Below, piece after piece: positions 8,509 to 17,549 of a DNA stretch of 64,000 nt. Where the stretch lies: contig JAIUPC010000009.1 in NCBI GenBank assembly GCA_020161655.1, positions 1 to 64,000 of the forward strand, given 5' to 3'. The DNA is from Pseudomonadota bacterium (lineage in GTDB: Bacteria; Pseudomonadota; Alphaproteobacteria; Rhodobacterales; Rhodobacteraceae). The notes under the pieces are model-generated. The model made no database searches, was not told the origin of the DNA, and saw only the letters and a list, made by a program, of their open reading frames with translations. The first letter of the stretch is position 1, and each line of letters opens with the position of its first letter. The translations under genes and the position numbers were made by a program.

Positions 8509-9846
8509 TCATGGTTGCGGCACGGTCACATTCGGCGGTCTAGCCGCGCCGTCGCCAAGAATCCGAACCTCGCGCTGCGGGAAGGGTAGCGTGACGCCGT
8601 GCTCCTTGAAGGCGTCCCAGAGTGCCAGGTAGACGCCGCCGCGCACATTGGTCAGCCCCTCGACCGGATCGCGAATCCAGAAGCGCAGGATGTAGTCCAC
8701 CGAACTGTCACCGAAACCGTTGATGTGGCAGACCGCCGGGCGCGTCTTCAGCACCCTGTCGACGCTCAGCGCCGCCTTTACCGCGATCTTGCGCACGAGG
8801 TGCGGGTCGTCGTCGTAGGAAACCCCGAAAAAGAGGTCGATCCGCACGAATTCGTCGGAATGGGACCAGTTTACCACCTGCCCGGTGATGAGGTCTTCAT
8901 TCGGGATGAGGTATTCGCGCCCGTCGCGGGTGACGACCGAGACATAACGTGCGCCGAGCGCAGCAATCCAGCCGAAGGTATCGCCAAGCGAGATCACGTC
9001 GCCCGGCTTCACCGACTTGTCGAGTAGGATGATGATGCCGGAGACAAGGTTCGACACCACTTTCTGCAAGCCAAAGCCAAGTCCGACGCCGATGGCGCCC
9101 GAGAGGACCGTAAGGCCGGAAAGATCGAAACCCACCGATTTCAGGCCGATGAAACCGGCCAGGAAATAAAGTGTGATCTGCAGGAACTTGACCGTCAGCA
9201 CCCGCATCGACGGGCTGATGTCCTCATTCCGGCTGATCCGCGCCGATGCGGTGACGGAGAGAAGCCGCGCCGCGTAAAAGAGAAGGCCGGTGACGATGGC
9301 GGCCTTGAGAATCGCCAGCACCGAAAGGTGGAAGCTGCCGAAGTCCACCGCCAACCCGTCGAGGAAGGCCGCCGCCTGATCGAGGCTTCCGGCATAGTAT
9401 AGCGCGGCATAGATCGTCAGGCCCCAGATCGCGAACTGGCGCAGGAACTGGTTGCGCACCGCCTGCGCGGCGATGCGGATGCAGAACCAGGTCAGCGCCA
9501 TCGTTGCAACCAGCGCCAGCACATAGCGCCGCGACGGGAAGGCGTAGAGCATCTTGAAGCCGCCGACCGCGAGCCATGCCAAGAGGGCGAAGATGCCAAG
9601 CTGCAACCGCCGCCGGAGGATGACGATCCAGCGAAGCTGCCACTTCGGCCGCCCTTCGACGGAAAGGGCCCAGACCTCCAGTCGCGGCCCGATCTGGCGG
9701 GCAAGAAGCCATGCCAACAGAACGCAAACCGCGAGCGTCGCCAATTGCAAAAGCTGGTTCGGCTGAGCCAAGAGCCTGACATACCAGAGGAAATCGGCCC
9801 AGATTCCGCCGAACCAGGCTGCGATCACCGATTGGTCAAACTCCAT
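8509..9846 (-). CDS. MscS-family mechanosensitive ion channel
   Basis: 445 residues with a well-placed GGGAGG before the ATG. About five to six hydrophobic segments precede the MscS pore helix, which is Gly/Ala-rich (LTVLSGAIGVGLGFGLQ). This is followed by the signature NLVSGIIILLDKSVKPGDVI, the beta domain (VVTRDGREYLIPNEDL, VVNWSHSD) and a C-terminal alpha/beta region. It would open under membrane tension to relieve osmotic downshock in the inner membrane. It is longer than E. coli MscS (286 residues) because of extra N-terminal membrane helices, a medium-sized MscS subtype. It is transcribed singly. Confidence 0.9.
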   Translation of the reverse strand: MEFDQSVIAAWFGGIWADFLWYVRLLAQPNQLLQLATLAVCVLLAWLLARQIGPRLEVWALSVEGRPKWQLRWIVILRRRLQLGIFALLAWLAVGGFKMLYAFPSRRYVLALVATMALTWFCIRIAAQAVRNQFLRQFAIWGLTIYAALYYAGSLDQAAAFLDGLAVDFGSFHLSVLAILKAAIVTGLLFYAARLLSVTASARISRNEDISPSMRVLTVKFLQITLYFLAGFIGLKSVGFDLSGLTVLSGAIGVGLGFGLQKVVSNLVSGIIILLDKSVKPGDVISLGDTFGWIAALGARYVSVVTRDGREYLIPNEDLITGQVVNWSHSDEFVRIDLFFGVSYDDDPHLVRKIAVKAALSVDRVLKTRPAVCHINGFGDSSVDYILRFWIRDPVEGLTNVRGGVYLALWDAFKEHGVTLPFPQREVRILGDGAARPPNVTVPQP

Positions 9847-10134
9847 CGTCCGCGCCTCCCGAGTACCAGCTTGGCAAAAATCTGAACGATTGCAAGCCGT
9901 GCGGGTTCCGAACGGCGCCAGATGGAAAGCGGCTTTCGGTGCGTGCGGCCAGTCTCAGCGCAGTCGCGGGCCAATCCAGAGACGGCGCTGGACTTTAATT
10001 TGGAACGGTGGATATCTGTACCAGACGGAATAGAGCTGGGCCTGATTGACGGACGACAACCCAGTTCAGCCGGGCGCCCTATTCGTCGGCATAACTTAAG
10101 TCTTTCCTGTAATGTCCTTGGGAGCTTGAGCTTC
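9847..10134. promoter_or_regulatory. divergent promoter region between mscS and gcd
   Basis: 288 bp without a supportable gene. It separates two divergent genes and becomes AT-richer around 9990-10020 and 10090-10115, where promoter elements for gcd would be expected. No clear operator was recognised. Confidence 0.35.
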
Positions 10135-12552
10135 ATGACTTATTCGGACACGCACCCCCAAAACGTAAATCTACTGGTCCGCATCATTGGGATCGCCCTG
10201 CTTTTTACGGGACTTATTCTTTCCGCCGGCGGCGCCTGTCTCGCCGTTATTGGCGGGTCCTGGTATTACCTCCTTGCCGGGTTGGGCATTGCCGCTGCGG
10301 GCCATTTTCTGGCGCGAGGGCGTTTCGTCGGAGCGATGATCTATCTCGCCGTCTTCGCCCTGACCTGCATCTGGGCGCTATGGGAATCGGGCTTCGATTT
10401 CTGGCCGCTGGTGCCGCGTCTGGCGGCGCCGATCTTCATCGCGGCCATCGTGCTCCTGATTGTGCCGCTCATCCGGACAGAGCAGGGGCGCCCGGCGGAC
10501 ACGCGCCCCTTCGTGATCGGTGGCCTCGCCATGGCGCTGGTCTTCGTCGGCTATTTTGCGATGATGTTCCGCCCGCATGACATCATCCGCAACGATTTCT
10601 CCGTCGTGCCTGGGGCTGTCAGCGCAACGACGGCCGCCAGCGGCGACAACTGGTATTCCTACGGCAAGACCGGCGAAGGCACGCGTTATGCCCCCTTCGA
10701 CCAGATCAACCGCGACAACGTGAAGGGTCTTGAGGTCGCCTGGACCGCCCGCACCGGCTTCATCGCCGACCAGTCGCAGAACTATCAGGACCAGAACACG
10801 CCGCTTTATGTGGACGGGACGCTCTACCAATGCGCCGCCAACAGTGCGGTGACGGCGCTTGATGGCGTGACCGGCGAGATCAAGTGGCAGTTCGATCCCA
10901 AGGCAGAATCGCCGGCCTGGAAACGGTGCCGGACGCTCGGATATTTCGATCCCGGCCCCGGCGACCAATGCGGGCCGCGCATCCTCATGACCACCACCGA
11001 CACCCGGCTTTTTGCGCTGAAGGCTTCGGATGGGCTGCCTTGCGAAGGCTTCGGCGCGGGCGGCGTTGTCGACCTCACGACCGGCATGGCGCAGGCCACG
11101 CCGCACGCCGGCGTCGATCCGAACGAGAATGGCCCCGTCATCCCCGGATTCCTTGTCCAGACGACCGGGCCATTCGTTGCCAAGGACAAGATCATCCTCG
11201 GCGCCTGGGTCGGCGACAACGTCAGTCTTGGGGAGCCTTCGGGCGCGGTCCGCGCTTATGATGCGCTGACCGGCCAGCAGGTCTGGGCCTGGGATCTCGG
11301 CAATCCCGCGATCACCAACCTGCCGCCCGAGGGCGAGGTCTATACCAAGGGGACGCCGAACGTATGGTCGGCCATGGCTTTCGACACCGACCTGAACATG
11401 GTCTACCTGCCGCTTGGCAATGCCACGCCCGACTATTACGGCGGCAAGCGCCGCCCGTTTGACGACGAATACAATGCTGCCCTTGTCGCGCTTGATTTCA
11501 ACACCGGCAAGGAAGTCTGGCGCTTCCGCACCATGAATCACGACATCTGGGATTATGATCTGCCGTCGCAGCCGAATCTCGCCGATATTCCCGACGGCAA
11601 TGGCGGCACCGTGCCGGCCGTGATCCAGACCACAAAGCGCGGCCAGATCTTCGTGCTTGACCGGCGGAACGGCACACCCATCAAGACGGTCGAGGAAAAG
11701 CCTGCGCCAAAAGGTGACGGCACCGCCGAGGGTGAGTATTACGCCGAGACCCAGCCCTATTCGACGGGTATCGCGGCGGTCGACGCGGACCCGTTGACCG
11801 AACAACAGATGTGGGGCGCGACGCCCATCGACCAGATGCTCTGCCGCATCCTGTTCCGCACCTACCGCTACGAAGGTGATTTCACGACACAGTCGACGAC
11901 GTCGACGATCATCTATCCGGGCAACAACGGCGGCATCAACTGGGGCAGCGCGACGGTCGATCAGGAACGCAACATCCTGGTGACGGCGGACATGCGGATG
12001 CCGGTCATCGGGACGCTGATTACACGCGCCGAGTTCGAAAAGGACAACCCCGACTTCCAAAGTGATCCGCATGGTGAACTGTCACCGCAGTTCGGGCTTC
12101 CCTTTGCTCAGAAGGTGGTCAACTTCATGTCGCCGATCGGCATTCCCTGCCTTGAGCCGCCATGGGGCAGCGTCACTGCCGTCGACCTCGCCAGTGGCGA
12201 ATTGATCTGGCAGCATCCGGCGGGAACCGCGAGGGACGTGACCTTGCCCAGCCTCGGCATCCAGCCCGGCCTTGGCTTCTACGTCGGGATGCCTGCCCTT
12301 GGCGGGCCGATTTCCACCGGAGGCGGGCTGACCTTCCACGGCGGAACCCAGGACTACTACCTCCGCGCCTTCAACACCGAGACGGGGGAGCTTCTCTGGG
12401 AAGGGCGCCTGCCATCTGGCGCGCAGTCGACACCGATGAGCTATGTCGGCAAGGACGGGCGCCAGTACATCGTGACCACGGCGGGCGGGGCGCGCTACAA
12501 TCCCAACGACTGGGGCGACTATATCGTCGCCTTCGCGCTGCCCAAGAAATAG
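10135..12552 (+). CDS. gcd: membrane-bound PQQ-dependent glucose dehydrogenase
   Basis: 805 residues from the ATG at 10135 (GGGAG upstream); E. coli Gcd is 796. About five membrane helices fill residues ~10-150, then a periplasmic eight-bladed propeller begins at NWYSYGKTGEGTRYAPFDQI. PQQ-site features include NHDIWDYDLPSQP around residue 470 (the Asp matching catalytic Asp466 of E. coli), TTKRGQIFVLDR with its Lys, and WGSVTAVDL. It oxidises glucose to gluconolactone on the periplasmic face and passes electrons to ubiquinone. Quinate/shikimate dehydrogenases share this architecture, so substrate is a family-level inference. No PQQ synthesis genes are in the window. It is monocistronic. Confidence 0.9.
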   Translation: MTYSDTHPQNVNLLVRIIGIALLFTGLILSAGGACLAVIGGSWYYLLAGLGIAAAGHFLARGRFVGAMIYLAVFALTCIWALWESGFDFWPLVPRLAAPIFIAAIVLLIVPLIRTEQGRPADTRPFVIGGLAMALVFVGYFAMMFRPHDIIRNDFSVVPGAVSATTAASGDNWYSYGKTGEGTRYAPFDQINRDNVKGLEVAWTARTGFIADQSQNYQDQNTPLYVDGTLYQCAANSAVTALDGVTGEIKWQFDPKAESPAWKRCRTLGYFDPGPGDQCGPRILMTTTDTRLFALKASDGLPCEGFGAGGVVDLTTGMAQATPHAGVDPNENGPVIPGFLVQTTGPFVAKDKIILGAWVGDNVSLGEPSGAVRAYDALTGQQVWAWDLGNPAITNLPPEGEVYTKGTPNVWSAMAFDTDLNMVYLPLGNATPDYYGGKRRPFDDEYNAALVALDFNTGKEVWRFRTMNHDIWDYDLPSQPNLADIPDGNGGTVPAVIQTTKRGQIFVLDRRNGTPIKTVEEKPAPKGDGTAEGEYYAETQPYSTGIAAVDADPLTEQQMWGATPIDQMLCRILFRTYRYEGDFTTQSTTSTIIYPGNNGGINWGSATVDQERNILVTADMRMPVIGTLITRAEFEKDNPDFQSDPHGELSPQFGLPFAQKVVNFMSPIGIPCLEPPWGSVTAVDLASGELIWQHPAGTARDVTLPSLGIQPGLGFYVGMPALGGPISTGGGLTFHGGTQDYYLRAFNTETGELLWEGRLPSGAQSTPMSYVGKDGRQYIVTTAGGARYNPNDWGDYIVAFALPKK

Positions 12553-12648
12553 CCGCCGGACCGGCTCCGGCAGGGGCCTTTGCCGCTGTCGCGCCCCGGT
12601 GGCCCGACGGGGTTGCGGGACGGGGTGCGAGGGTGTATTTCCTGCGCA

Positions 12649-12735
12649 ATGAAACGCATCTTCGACATGGACGACCGCGCGCGCCTGCCCTGGCGGTTCT
12701 ACGGCGAAAGCCTGTCGATTCTCGCGCGACTTTGA
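12649..12735 (+). CDS. possible 28-residue leader peptide upstream of leuC
   Basis: In the 248-bp gap before leuC, an ATG at 12649 opens a 28-codon frame starting MKRIFDMDDRARL and ending SLSILARL before TGA. Four of 28 codons are Leu, three of them in the last seven, and one is Ile. A small hairpin (CGCGG-N7-CCGCG) follows before leuC. Leucine-biosynthesis operons are sometimes controlled by Leu-rich leader peptides, but the ribosome-binding site is poor (GAGGG about 13 nt away) and the U-run of an attenuator is absent. This is a candidate only. Confidence 0.25.
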   Translation: MKRIFDMDDRARLPWRFYGESLSILARL

Positions 12736-12800
12736 CGCGCCCTTTCGCGGCCAATGTCCGCGCGACGCCTCTGCCCATTCCCCATTTGTGAGATACCGCC

Positions 12801-14204
12801 ATGGCTGGCAAGACACTCTATGACAAGATCTGGGACGCCCATCTCGTCGATACCCAGGACGACGGCACCTGCCTTCTCTACATCGACCGCCACCTCGTGC
12901 ATGAGGTGACCTCGCCCCAGGCCTTCGAAGGGCTGCGCATGTCGGGCCGCAAGGTCCGCGCGCCGGAAAAGACCATCGCCGTCCCGGACCACAACGTGCC
13001 GACGACCGAAGGCCGCGACAAGCATATCGACAACGAGGAAAGCCGTATCCAGGTCGAGGCGCTTGACAAGAACGCGCGCGATTTCGGCATCAACTACTAC
13101 CCGGTCAGCGACATCCGGCAGGGCATCGTCCATATCGTCGGCCCCGAACAGGGCTGGACCCTGCCGGGCATGACGGTCGTTTGCGGCGACAGCCATACCG
13201 CGACCCATGGCGCCTTCGGCGCGCTCGCCCACGGCATCGGCACGTCGGAGGTGGAACATGTCCTCGCCACCCAGACGCTGATCCAGAAGAAATCGAAGAA
13301 CATGAAGGTGGAGATCACCGGCAAGCTTCGCCCCGGTGTCACCGCCAAGGACATCACCCTGTCGGTCATCGGCGCCACCGGCACCGCCGGCGGCACTGGC
13401 TATGTCATCGAGTATTGCGGCGAGGCGATCCGCGACCTGTCGATGGAAGGCCGCATGACCGTCTGCAACATGGCGATCGAGGGCGGCGCCCGCGCCGGCC
13501 TGATCGCGCCGGACGAGGTGACCTATGCCTATGTCATGGGCCGACCCCATGCGCCGAAGGGCGCCCAGTGGGAAGCAGCGCTGAACTGGTGGAAGATGCT
13601 GCATTCGGACGATGACGCCCATTGGGACAAGGTCGTGACCCTGAAGGGCGAGGATATCGCCCCGGTCGTGACCTGGGGCACCAGCCCCGAGGACGTGCTG
13701 CCGATCACCGGCGCCGTACCCGCCCCCGAAGACTTCAAGGGCGGCAAGGTCGAGGCTGCGGCGCGCTCGCTCGACTACATGGGGCTGAAGCCCGGCACCC
13801 GTCTGACCGATATCAAGATCGACACGGTCTTCATCGGTTCCTGCACCAACGGCCGGATCGAGGACCTGAGGGCGGCGGCGGCCATCCTCAAGGGCAAGAA
13901 GATCAAGGACGGGATGCGGGCGATGGTCGTCCCCGGATCCGGCCTCGTGCGCGCGCAGGCGGAAGAAGAGGGCCTCGCCCAGATATTCATCGACGCGGGC
14001 TTTGAATGGCGTCTTGCCGGCTGCTCCATGTGCCTTGCGATGAACCCCGACCAGCTTTCGCCGGGCGAGCGCTGCGCCGCCACCTCCAACCGCAACTTCG
14101 AGGGCCGTCAGGGCCGGGGCGGACGCACCCACCTGATGAGCCCCGCGATGGCGGCGGCTGCGGCGGTCACCGGGCATCTGACCGATGTGCGCGAACTGAT
14201 GTGA
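12801..14204 (+). CDS. leuC: 3-isopropylmalate dehydratase large subunit
   Basis: 467 residues, the bacterial LeuC length. It begins [16 protein letters not shown]; aconitase-family signatures include [28 protein letters not shown], and the [4Fe-4S] cysteines lie in [11 protein letters not shown] and GCSMCLAMN. With LeuD it isomerises 2-isopropylmalate to 3-isopropylmalate in leucine biosynthesis. It is followed after 10 bp by an HdeD-like membrane gene and then leuD, so the two subunit genes are separated by one unrelated reading frame. Confidence 0.97.
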   Translation: MAGKTLYDKIWDAHLVDTQDDGTCLLYIDRHLVHEVTSPQAFEGLRMSGRKVRAPEKTIAVPDHNVPTTEGRDKHIDNEESRIQVEALDKNARDFGINYYPVSDIRQGIVHIVGPEQGWTLPGMTVVCGDSHTATHGAFGALAHGIGTSEVEHVLATQTLIQKKSKNMKVEITGKLRPGVTAKDITLSVIGATGTAGGTGYVIEYCGEAIRDLSMEGRMTVCNMAIEGGARAGLIAPDEVTYAYVMGRPHAPKGAQWEAALNWWKMLHSDDDAHWDKVVTLKGEDIAPVVTWGTSPEDVLPITGAVPAPEDFKGGKVEAAARSLDYMGLKPGTRLTDIKIDTVFIGSCTNGRIEDLRAAAAILKGKKIKDGMRAMVVPGSGLVRAQAEEEGLAQIFIDAGFEWRLAGCSMCLAMNPDQLSPGERCAATSNRNFEGRQGRGGRTHLMSPAMAAAAAVTGHLTDVRELM

Positions 14205-14214
14205 GGAATACGCG

Positions 14215-14727
14215 ATGAAGCTGCCCATCCTGTTCATCGTTGCCGGCGTGCTGATGGTGGTGGGCGGCATCCTCGCCCTCGCCAACCCCTTCGCGGCGTC
14301 CATCACGGTCACGACTCTGGTCGGCATCTTCCTCTTGATCGGCGGCGCCGGCCAGATGTGGGCGGCCTATTCCACGCCCGAGGACGATCACAGGCTCTGG
14401 CACGGCATCCTTGGCCTTCTGTCGCTGGTCCTCGGCGTCATGCTGATGGCGAACCCGCTGGCGGGCACGCTGTCCCTGACGCTGATCGTCGGCCTCCTGT
14501 TCCTTCTGAACGGGGCCGGCCGGATGATCGTGGCGCTGCGGCTGAGGGAAACGCGCTACTACTGGCTCCTGCTCATCTCGGGGGCGCTGTCGCTGCTGAT
14601 CGGCTTTCTCGTGCTCGCCAACATCGCCACTGCCGCGACCTGGCTTCTCGGCTTCCTTCTTGGCATCCAGCTGATGACCGAGGGCGCCGTCCTTCTTGCG
14701 CTCGGCCTCCTTGCCCGCCAGCGCTGA
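14215..14727 (+). CDS. HdeD/DUF308-family membrane protein
   Basis: 170 residues, almost entirely hydrophobic, with six predicted membrane helices. The DUF308 repeat is visible as three helix pairs, each with a Gly-rich G(I/L)L followed by an N-P or A-N motif ([44 protein letters not shown]). HdeD proteins are linked to acid resistance in enterobacteria, but function elsewhere is unknown. It starts 10 bp after leuC and ends 41 bp before leuD, on the same strand, so it is probably cotranscribed with the leucine genes. Confidence 0.85.
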   Translation: MKLPILFIVAGVLMVVGGILALANPFAASITVTTLVGIFLLIGGAGQMWAAYSTPEDDHRLWHGILGLLSLVLGVMLMANPLAGTLSLTLIVGLLFLLNGAGRMIVALRLRETRYYWLLLISGALSLLIGFLVLANIATAATWLLGFLLGIQLMTEGAVLLALGLLARQR

Positions 14728-14768
14728 ACCATCTTCGGGGCCGCGTGCCCCAGCAAAGGACCACGACC

Positions 14769-15374
14769 ATGGACAAGTTCACCACCCTGACCGGCATTGC
14801 AGCACCCATGCCGCTGGTCAACATCGACACCGACATGATCATCCCCAAGCAGTTCCTGAAGACGATCAAGCGCTCGGGCCTTGGCAAGAACCTCTTCGAC
14901 GAGATGCGCTTTACCCAGGACGGTCAGGAGATCCCCGATTTCGTGCTGAACCAGCCCGCCTGGCGCAAGGCGGAGATCATCGTTGCCGGTGACAACTTCG
15001 GCTGCGGCTCGTCGCGCGAACACGCGCCCTGGGCGCTTCTCGACTTCGGCATCCGCTGCGTGATCTCGACCTCCTTCGCCGACATCTTCTTCAACAACTG
15101 CTTCAAGAACGGCATCCTGCCGATCGTCCTGCCGGAGGAAGCGGTGGCGGTCCTGATGGAGGATGCCCGGAAAGGTGCGAACGCCCGGATGACCGTCGAT
15201 CTCGAGGATCAGACGGTGACCACATCGGACGGCAAGAGCTATTCCTTCGAGGTCGATGCCTTCCGCAAGCACTGCCTTTTGAACGGTCTGGACGATATCG
15301 GCCTTACTCTGGAGAAGGTTTCGGCCATCGACAGCTACGAGAAGACCCTGGGGCAGAGCCGTCCTTGGGTCTGA
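14769..15374 (+). CDS. leuD: 3-isopropylmalate dehydratase small subunit
   Basis: 201 residues, normal for LeuD, from [18 protein letters not shown]. Family motifs: [30 protein letters not shown] (substrate-recognition loop) and [17 protein letters not shown]. It forms the heterodimer with LeuC. A longer in-frame extension upstream is antisense-like and has no start signal; AAAGGA lies 10 nt before this ATG. A strong terminator follows 24 bp after the stop, closing the leuC-hdeD-leuD unit. leuB is 4 kb downstream as a separate unit. Confidence 0.97.
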   Translation: MDKFTTLTGIAAPMPLVNIDTDMIIPKQFLKTIKRSGLGKNLFDEMRFTQDGQEIPDFVLNQPAWRKAEIIVAGDNFGCGSSREHAPWALLDFGIRCVISTSFADIFFNNCFKNGILPIVLPEEAVAVLMEDARKGANARMTVDLEDQTVTTSDGKSYSFEVDAFRKHCLLNGLDDIGLTLEKVSAIDSYEKTLGQSRPWV

Positions 15375-15398
15375 TAACCCAATAAATACAACATCTTG

Positions 15399-15428
15399 GG
15401 CCGCCCCATTTGGGCGGCCTTATTCTTG
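15399..15428 (+). terminator. intrinsic terminator after leuD
   Basis: GGCCGCCC and GGGCGGCC form an 8-bp stem with a 5-nt loop (15399-15419), followed by TTATTCTT. It lies 24 bp past the leuD stop. Confidence 0.9.
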
Positions 15429-15648
15429 CGCGAATGTCGGCGGAATCTTGCTCATGAAATGATGCATTGCCGCACCACTTCTTCCACGAAATCGCCCCAA
15501 AGAACCGCTTTACCTTATCGAAAGTTGAAGGGGAGCTGGAAGTGGGCGAGATAATGTCAAAAATGAGGCAGTTCGCCGGACAGGGCGGGCTCAATGTGGA
15601 AGAGGGGCGCGGCACAGCATCCGTCCCCGCCAGGTTGAGGGCATAGAC
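15429..15648. other. intergenic region downstream of the leu terminator
   Basis: 220 bp with no gene or repeat that I can support. It presumably carries the promoter of the membrane-protein/EEP gene pair starting at 15649. Confidence 0.3.
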
Positions 15649-16485
15649 GTGGTTTCGCAGATCACAGGCGCGTTCGTGCGTGCGTTGCTGGTTTTGGTGT
15701 TGATCGCGACGCCTTCGCTGATGCTGCCGTCGGTTCCCTCGGACACCACCCAGATCGTTGCCCTCGTCGCGCTTTTCGCCGCCGCGCTGACCTTTTTCGA
15801 ATATGCCTCGACCTACCCAGGACTGGTGGAATTCCGCGACGCACCGCCCTTCAACCGCGTCCGTTTCCTCTCGCTCTTCGTCACGGTCCTCCTGCTGTCG
15901 ACGATCGTGCGCGGCCAGACCATGCCCACCACGCTCACCGATTTCATCGAGGCGCTCGGCAACAGGCTCGGCAGCGTCATCGACGTGCCCTACAGCCCGG
16001 TGCGCCTTGTCGTCCTGATGCTGCCTGAGGACATGAGCCTGCGTCACCTGATCCTGGTGCGCACCGCTGCCGGTCTCAGCTACCTCATCTCGCTCACCAC
16101 GCTCATCGTCTTCGTCATCACCATGCGGGTCATCGGCTGGCCGAACCGCATGGGCAGCTTCAACGTCTGGATCAACCTGCCGACCTTCGACCCGACCACC
16201 GGCGGCGACGTGGTGGAACGGCTTGAGCGGGACGCGCGCTTCAACATCGCGCTCGGTTTCCTTCTGCCCTTCCTGATCCCGGCCGCCGTCAAGGTCGCTT
16301 CGATTGCCTTCCAGCCGGTCACGCTGGAAAGCCCGCAAACCCTGATCTGGACGATGACCGCATGGGCCTTCCTTCCCGCCAGCCTTCTGATGCGTGGCAT
16401 CGCCATGGGCCGCATTGCCGGCATGATCGCCGAAAAACGCCGCCAGAACAGCCTCGCCGCCGAAGCGGAGCTCTTGCCGGCCTGA
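15649..16485 (+). CDS. conserved integral membrane protein of unknown function
   Basis: 278 residues from a GTG with GAGGG 7 nt upstream. Hydrophobic segments lie near residues 7-28, 34-52, 72-87, 140-162, 200-220 and 230-248, giving about six membrane helices. A longer non-membrane stretch around residues 165-200 (WPNRMGSFNVWINLPTFDP) contains conserved-looking aromatics. I do not recognise a named family. It lies 5 bp before an endonuclease/exonuclease/phosphatase-family gene on the same strand, so the two are probably cotranscribed. Confidence 0.7.
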   Translation: MVSQITGAFVRALLVLVLIATPSLMLPSVPSDTTQIVALVALFAAALTFFEYASTYPGLVEFRDAPPFNRVRFLSLFVTVLLLSTIVRGQTMPTTLTDFIEALGNRLGSVIDVPYSPVRLVVLMLPEDMSLRHLILVRTAAGLSYLISLTTLIVFVITMRVIGWPNRMGSFNVWINLPTFDPTTGGDVVERLERDARFNIALGFLLPFLIPAAVKVASIAFQPVTLESPQTLIWTMTAWAFLPASLLMRGIAMGRIAGMIAEKRRQNSLAAEAELLPA

Positions 16486-16490
16486 GCCTG

Positions 16491-17549
16491 ATGGCGGCGC
16501 TTCTGGCGCCGCCCGCCAGCGCCGACACGCTCAGGATCGCCACCTTCAACGCCGACCTGACGCGCAAGGGGCCGGGCCTTCTCTTGCGCGATGCCCTGTC
16601 GGGCACCGATCCGCAGGTGGAGGCGGCGGCTTCCGTGGTGGCCGCGGCGCATCCCGATATCCTCGTCCTGACCGGTATCGACTATGACTACGGGCTGAAG
16701 GCCCTTTCCGCCTTCGCCGCTCGTGTTGCGGCGGCGGGCGGGCCGGACTATGCCCATCGCTTCGCTCTCCGCCCCAACACCGGCATGGCCACCGGCCTTG
16801 ATCTTGACGGCGACGGGCGGCTTGGCGGCCCCGGCGATGCGCAGGGCTTCGGTGAGTTTTCTGGCCAGGGCGGCATGGCGATCCTGTCGCGCCTGCCCCT
16901 CGATGCGGCAGGGGCGCAGGACTACTCCGCCTTCCTCTGGCGCGACCTTCCCGGCGCGCTGATCGCCGAGGCGGGGCTGGGCGGGGAGGCCGCCGCGATC
17001 CAGCGCCTTTCCACGACCGGCCATTGGGCGGTGCCGATCACGCTGCCCGGCGGCAAGAAGTTGACGGTTCTCGCCTGGCTCGCCACGCCCCCGGTCTTCG
17101 ACGGGCCGGAAGATCGGAACGGTCGGCGCAACCATGATGAGGCGGCCTTCTGGACCCGGCTTCTCGACGGGGCGCTGCCCTTTGCCGCGCCGGTCGGCCC
17201 CTTTGTCATCGCGGGCGATGCCAATCTCGACCCGGTGGACGGCGATGGCAGGCCCGAGGCTTTGAATGCGCTTCTCGCCGATCCTCGCCTCACCGACCCA
17301 AGGCCCACGAGCAAGGGCGGGGCGGACGCTGGCGGTGCGCAAAAGGGCGACGCGGCGCTCGACACCGCCGACTGGCCCGAGGCCAAGCCAGACGATCCCG
17401 GCAACCTGCGCGTCGACTACGTCCTGCCCTCGTCCGACCTGACTGTCATCGCCTCTGGGGTCTACTGGCCGAAACCGGGCGAACCCGGCGCGGAAACTGC
17501 CGCCGCCGCCTCGGCGCACCGGCTGGTCTGGGTCGAGGTCAGCCCCTAG
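16491..17549 (+). CDS. endonuclease/exonuclease/phosphatase-family protein
   Basis: 352 residues from the ATG at 16491, 5 bp after the preceding stop; a short hydrophobic leader ending PPASA suggests export, though it lacks the usual basic residues and an upstream non-ATG start is possible. The EEP fold is recognised from TLRIATFNADL (metal-binding Asn), HPDILVLTGIDYD, GGMAILSRLPL, VIAGDANLDP, RVDYVLPSSDL and the C-terminal ASAHRLVWVEV with the catalytic His. Members cleave phosphodiesters of nucleic acids, phospholipids or sugars; the substrate here is unknown. Its end overlaps the convergent epimerase gene by 11 bp. Confidence 0.85.
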   Translation: MAALLAPPASADTLRIATFNADLTRKGPGLLLRDALSGTDPQVEAAASVVAAAHPDILVLTGIDYDYGLKALSAFAARVAAAGGPDYAHRFALRPNTGMATGLDLDGDGRLGGPGDAQGFGEFSGQGGMAILSRLPLDAAGAQDYSAFLWRDLPGALIAEAGLGGEAAAIQRLSTTGHWAVPITLPGGKKLTVLAWLATPPVFDGPEDRNGRRNHDEAAFWTRLLDGALPFAAPVGPFVIAGDANLDPVDGDGRPEALNALLADPRLTDPRPTSKGGADAGGAQKGDAALDTADWPEAKPDDPGNLRVDYVLPSSDLTVIASGVYWPKPGEPGAETAAAASAHRLVWVEVSP

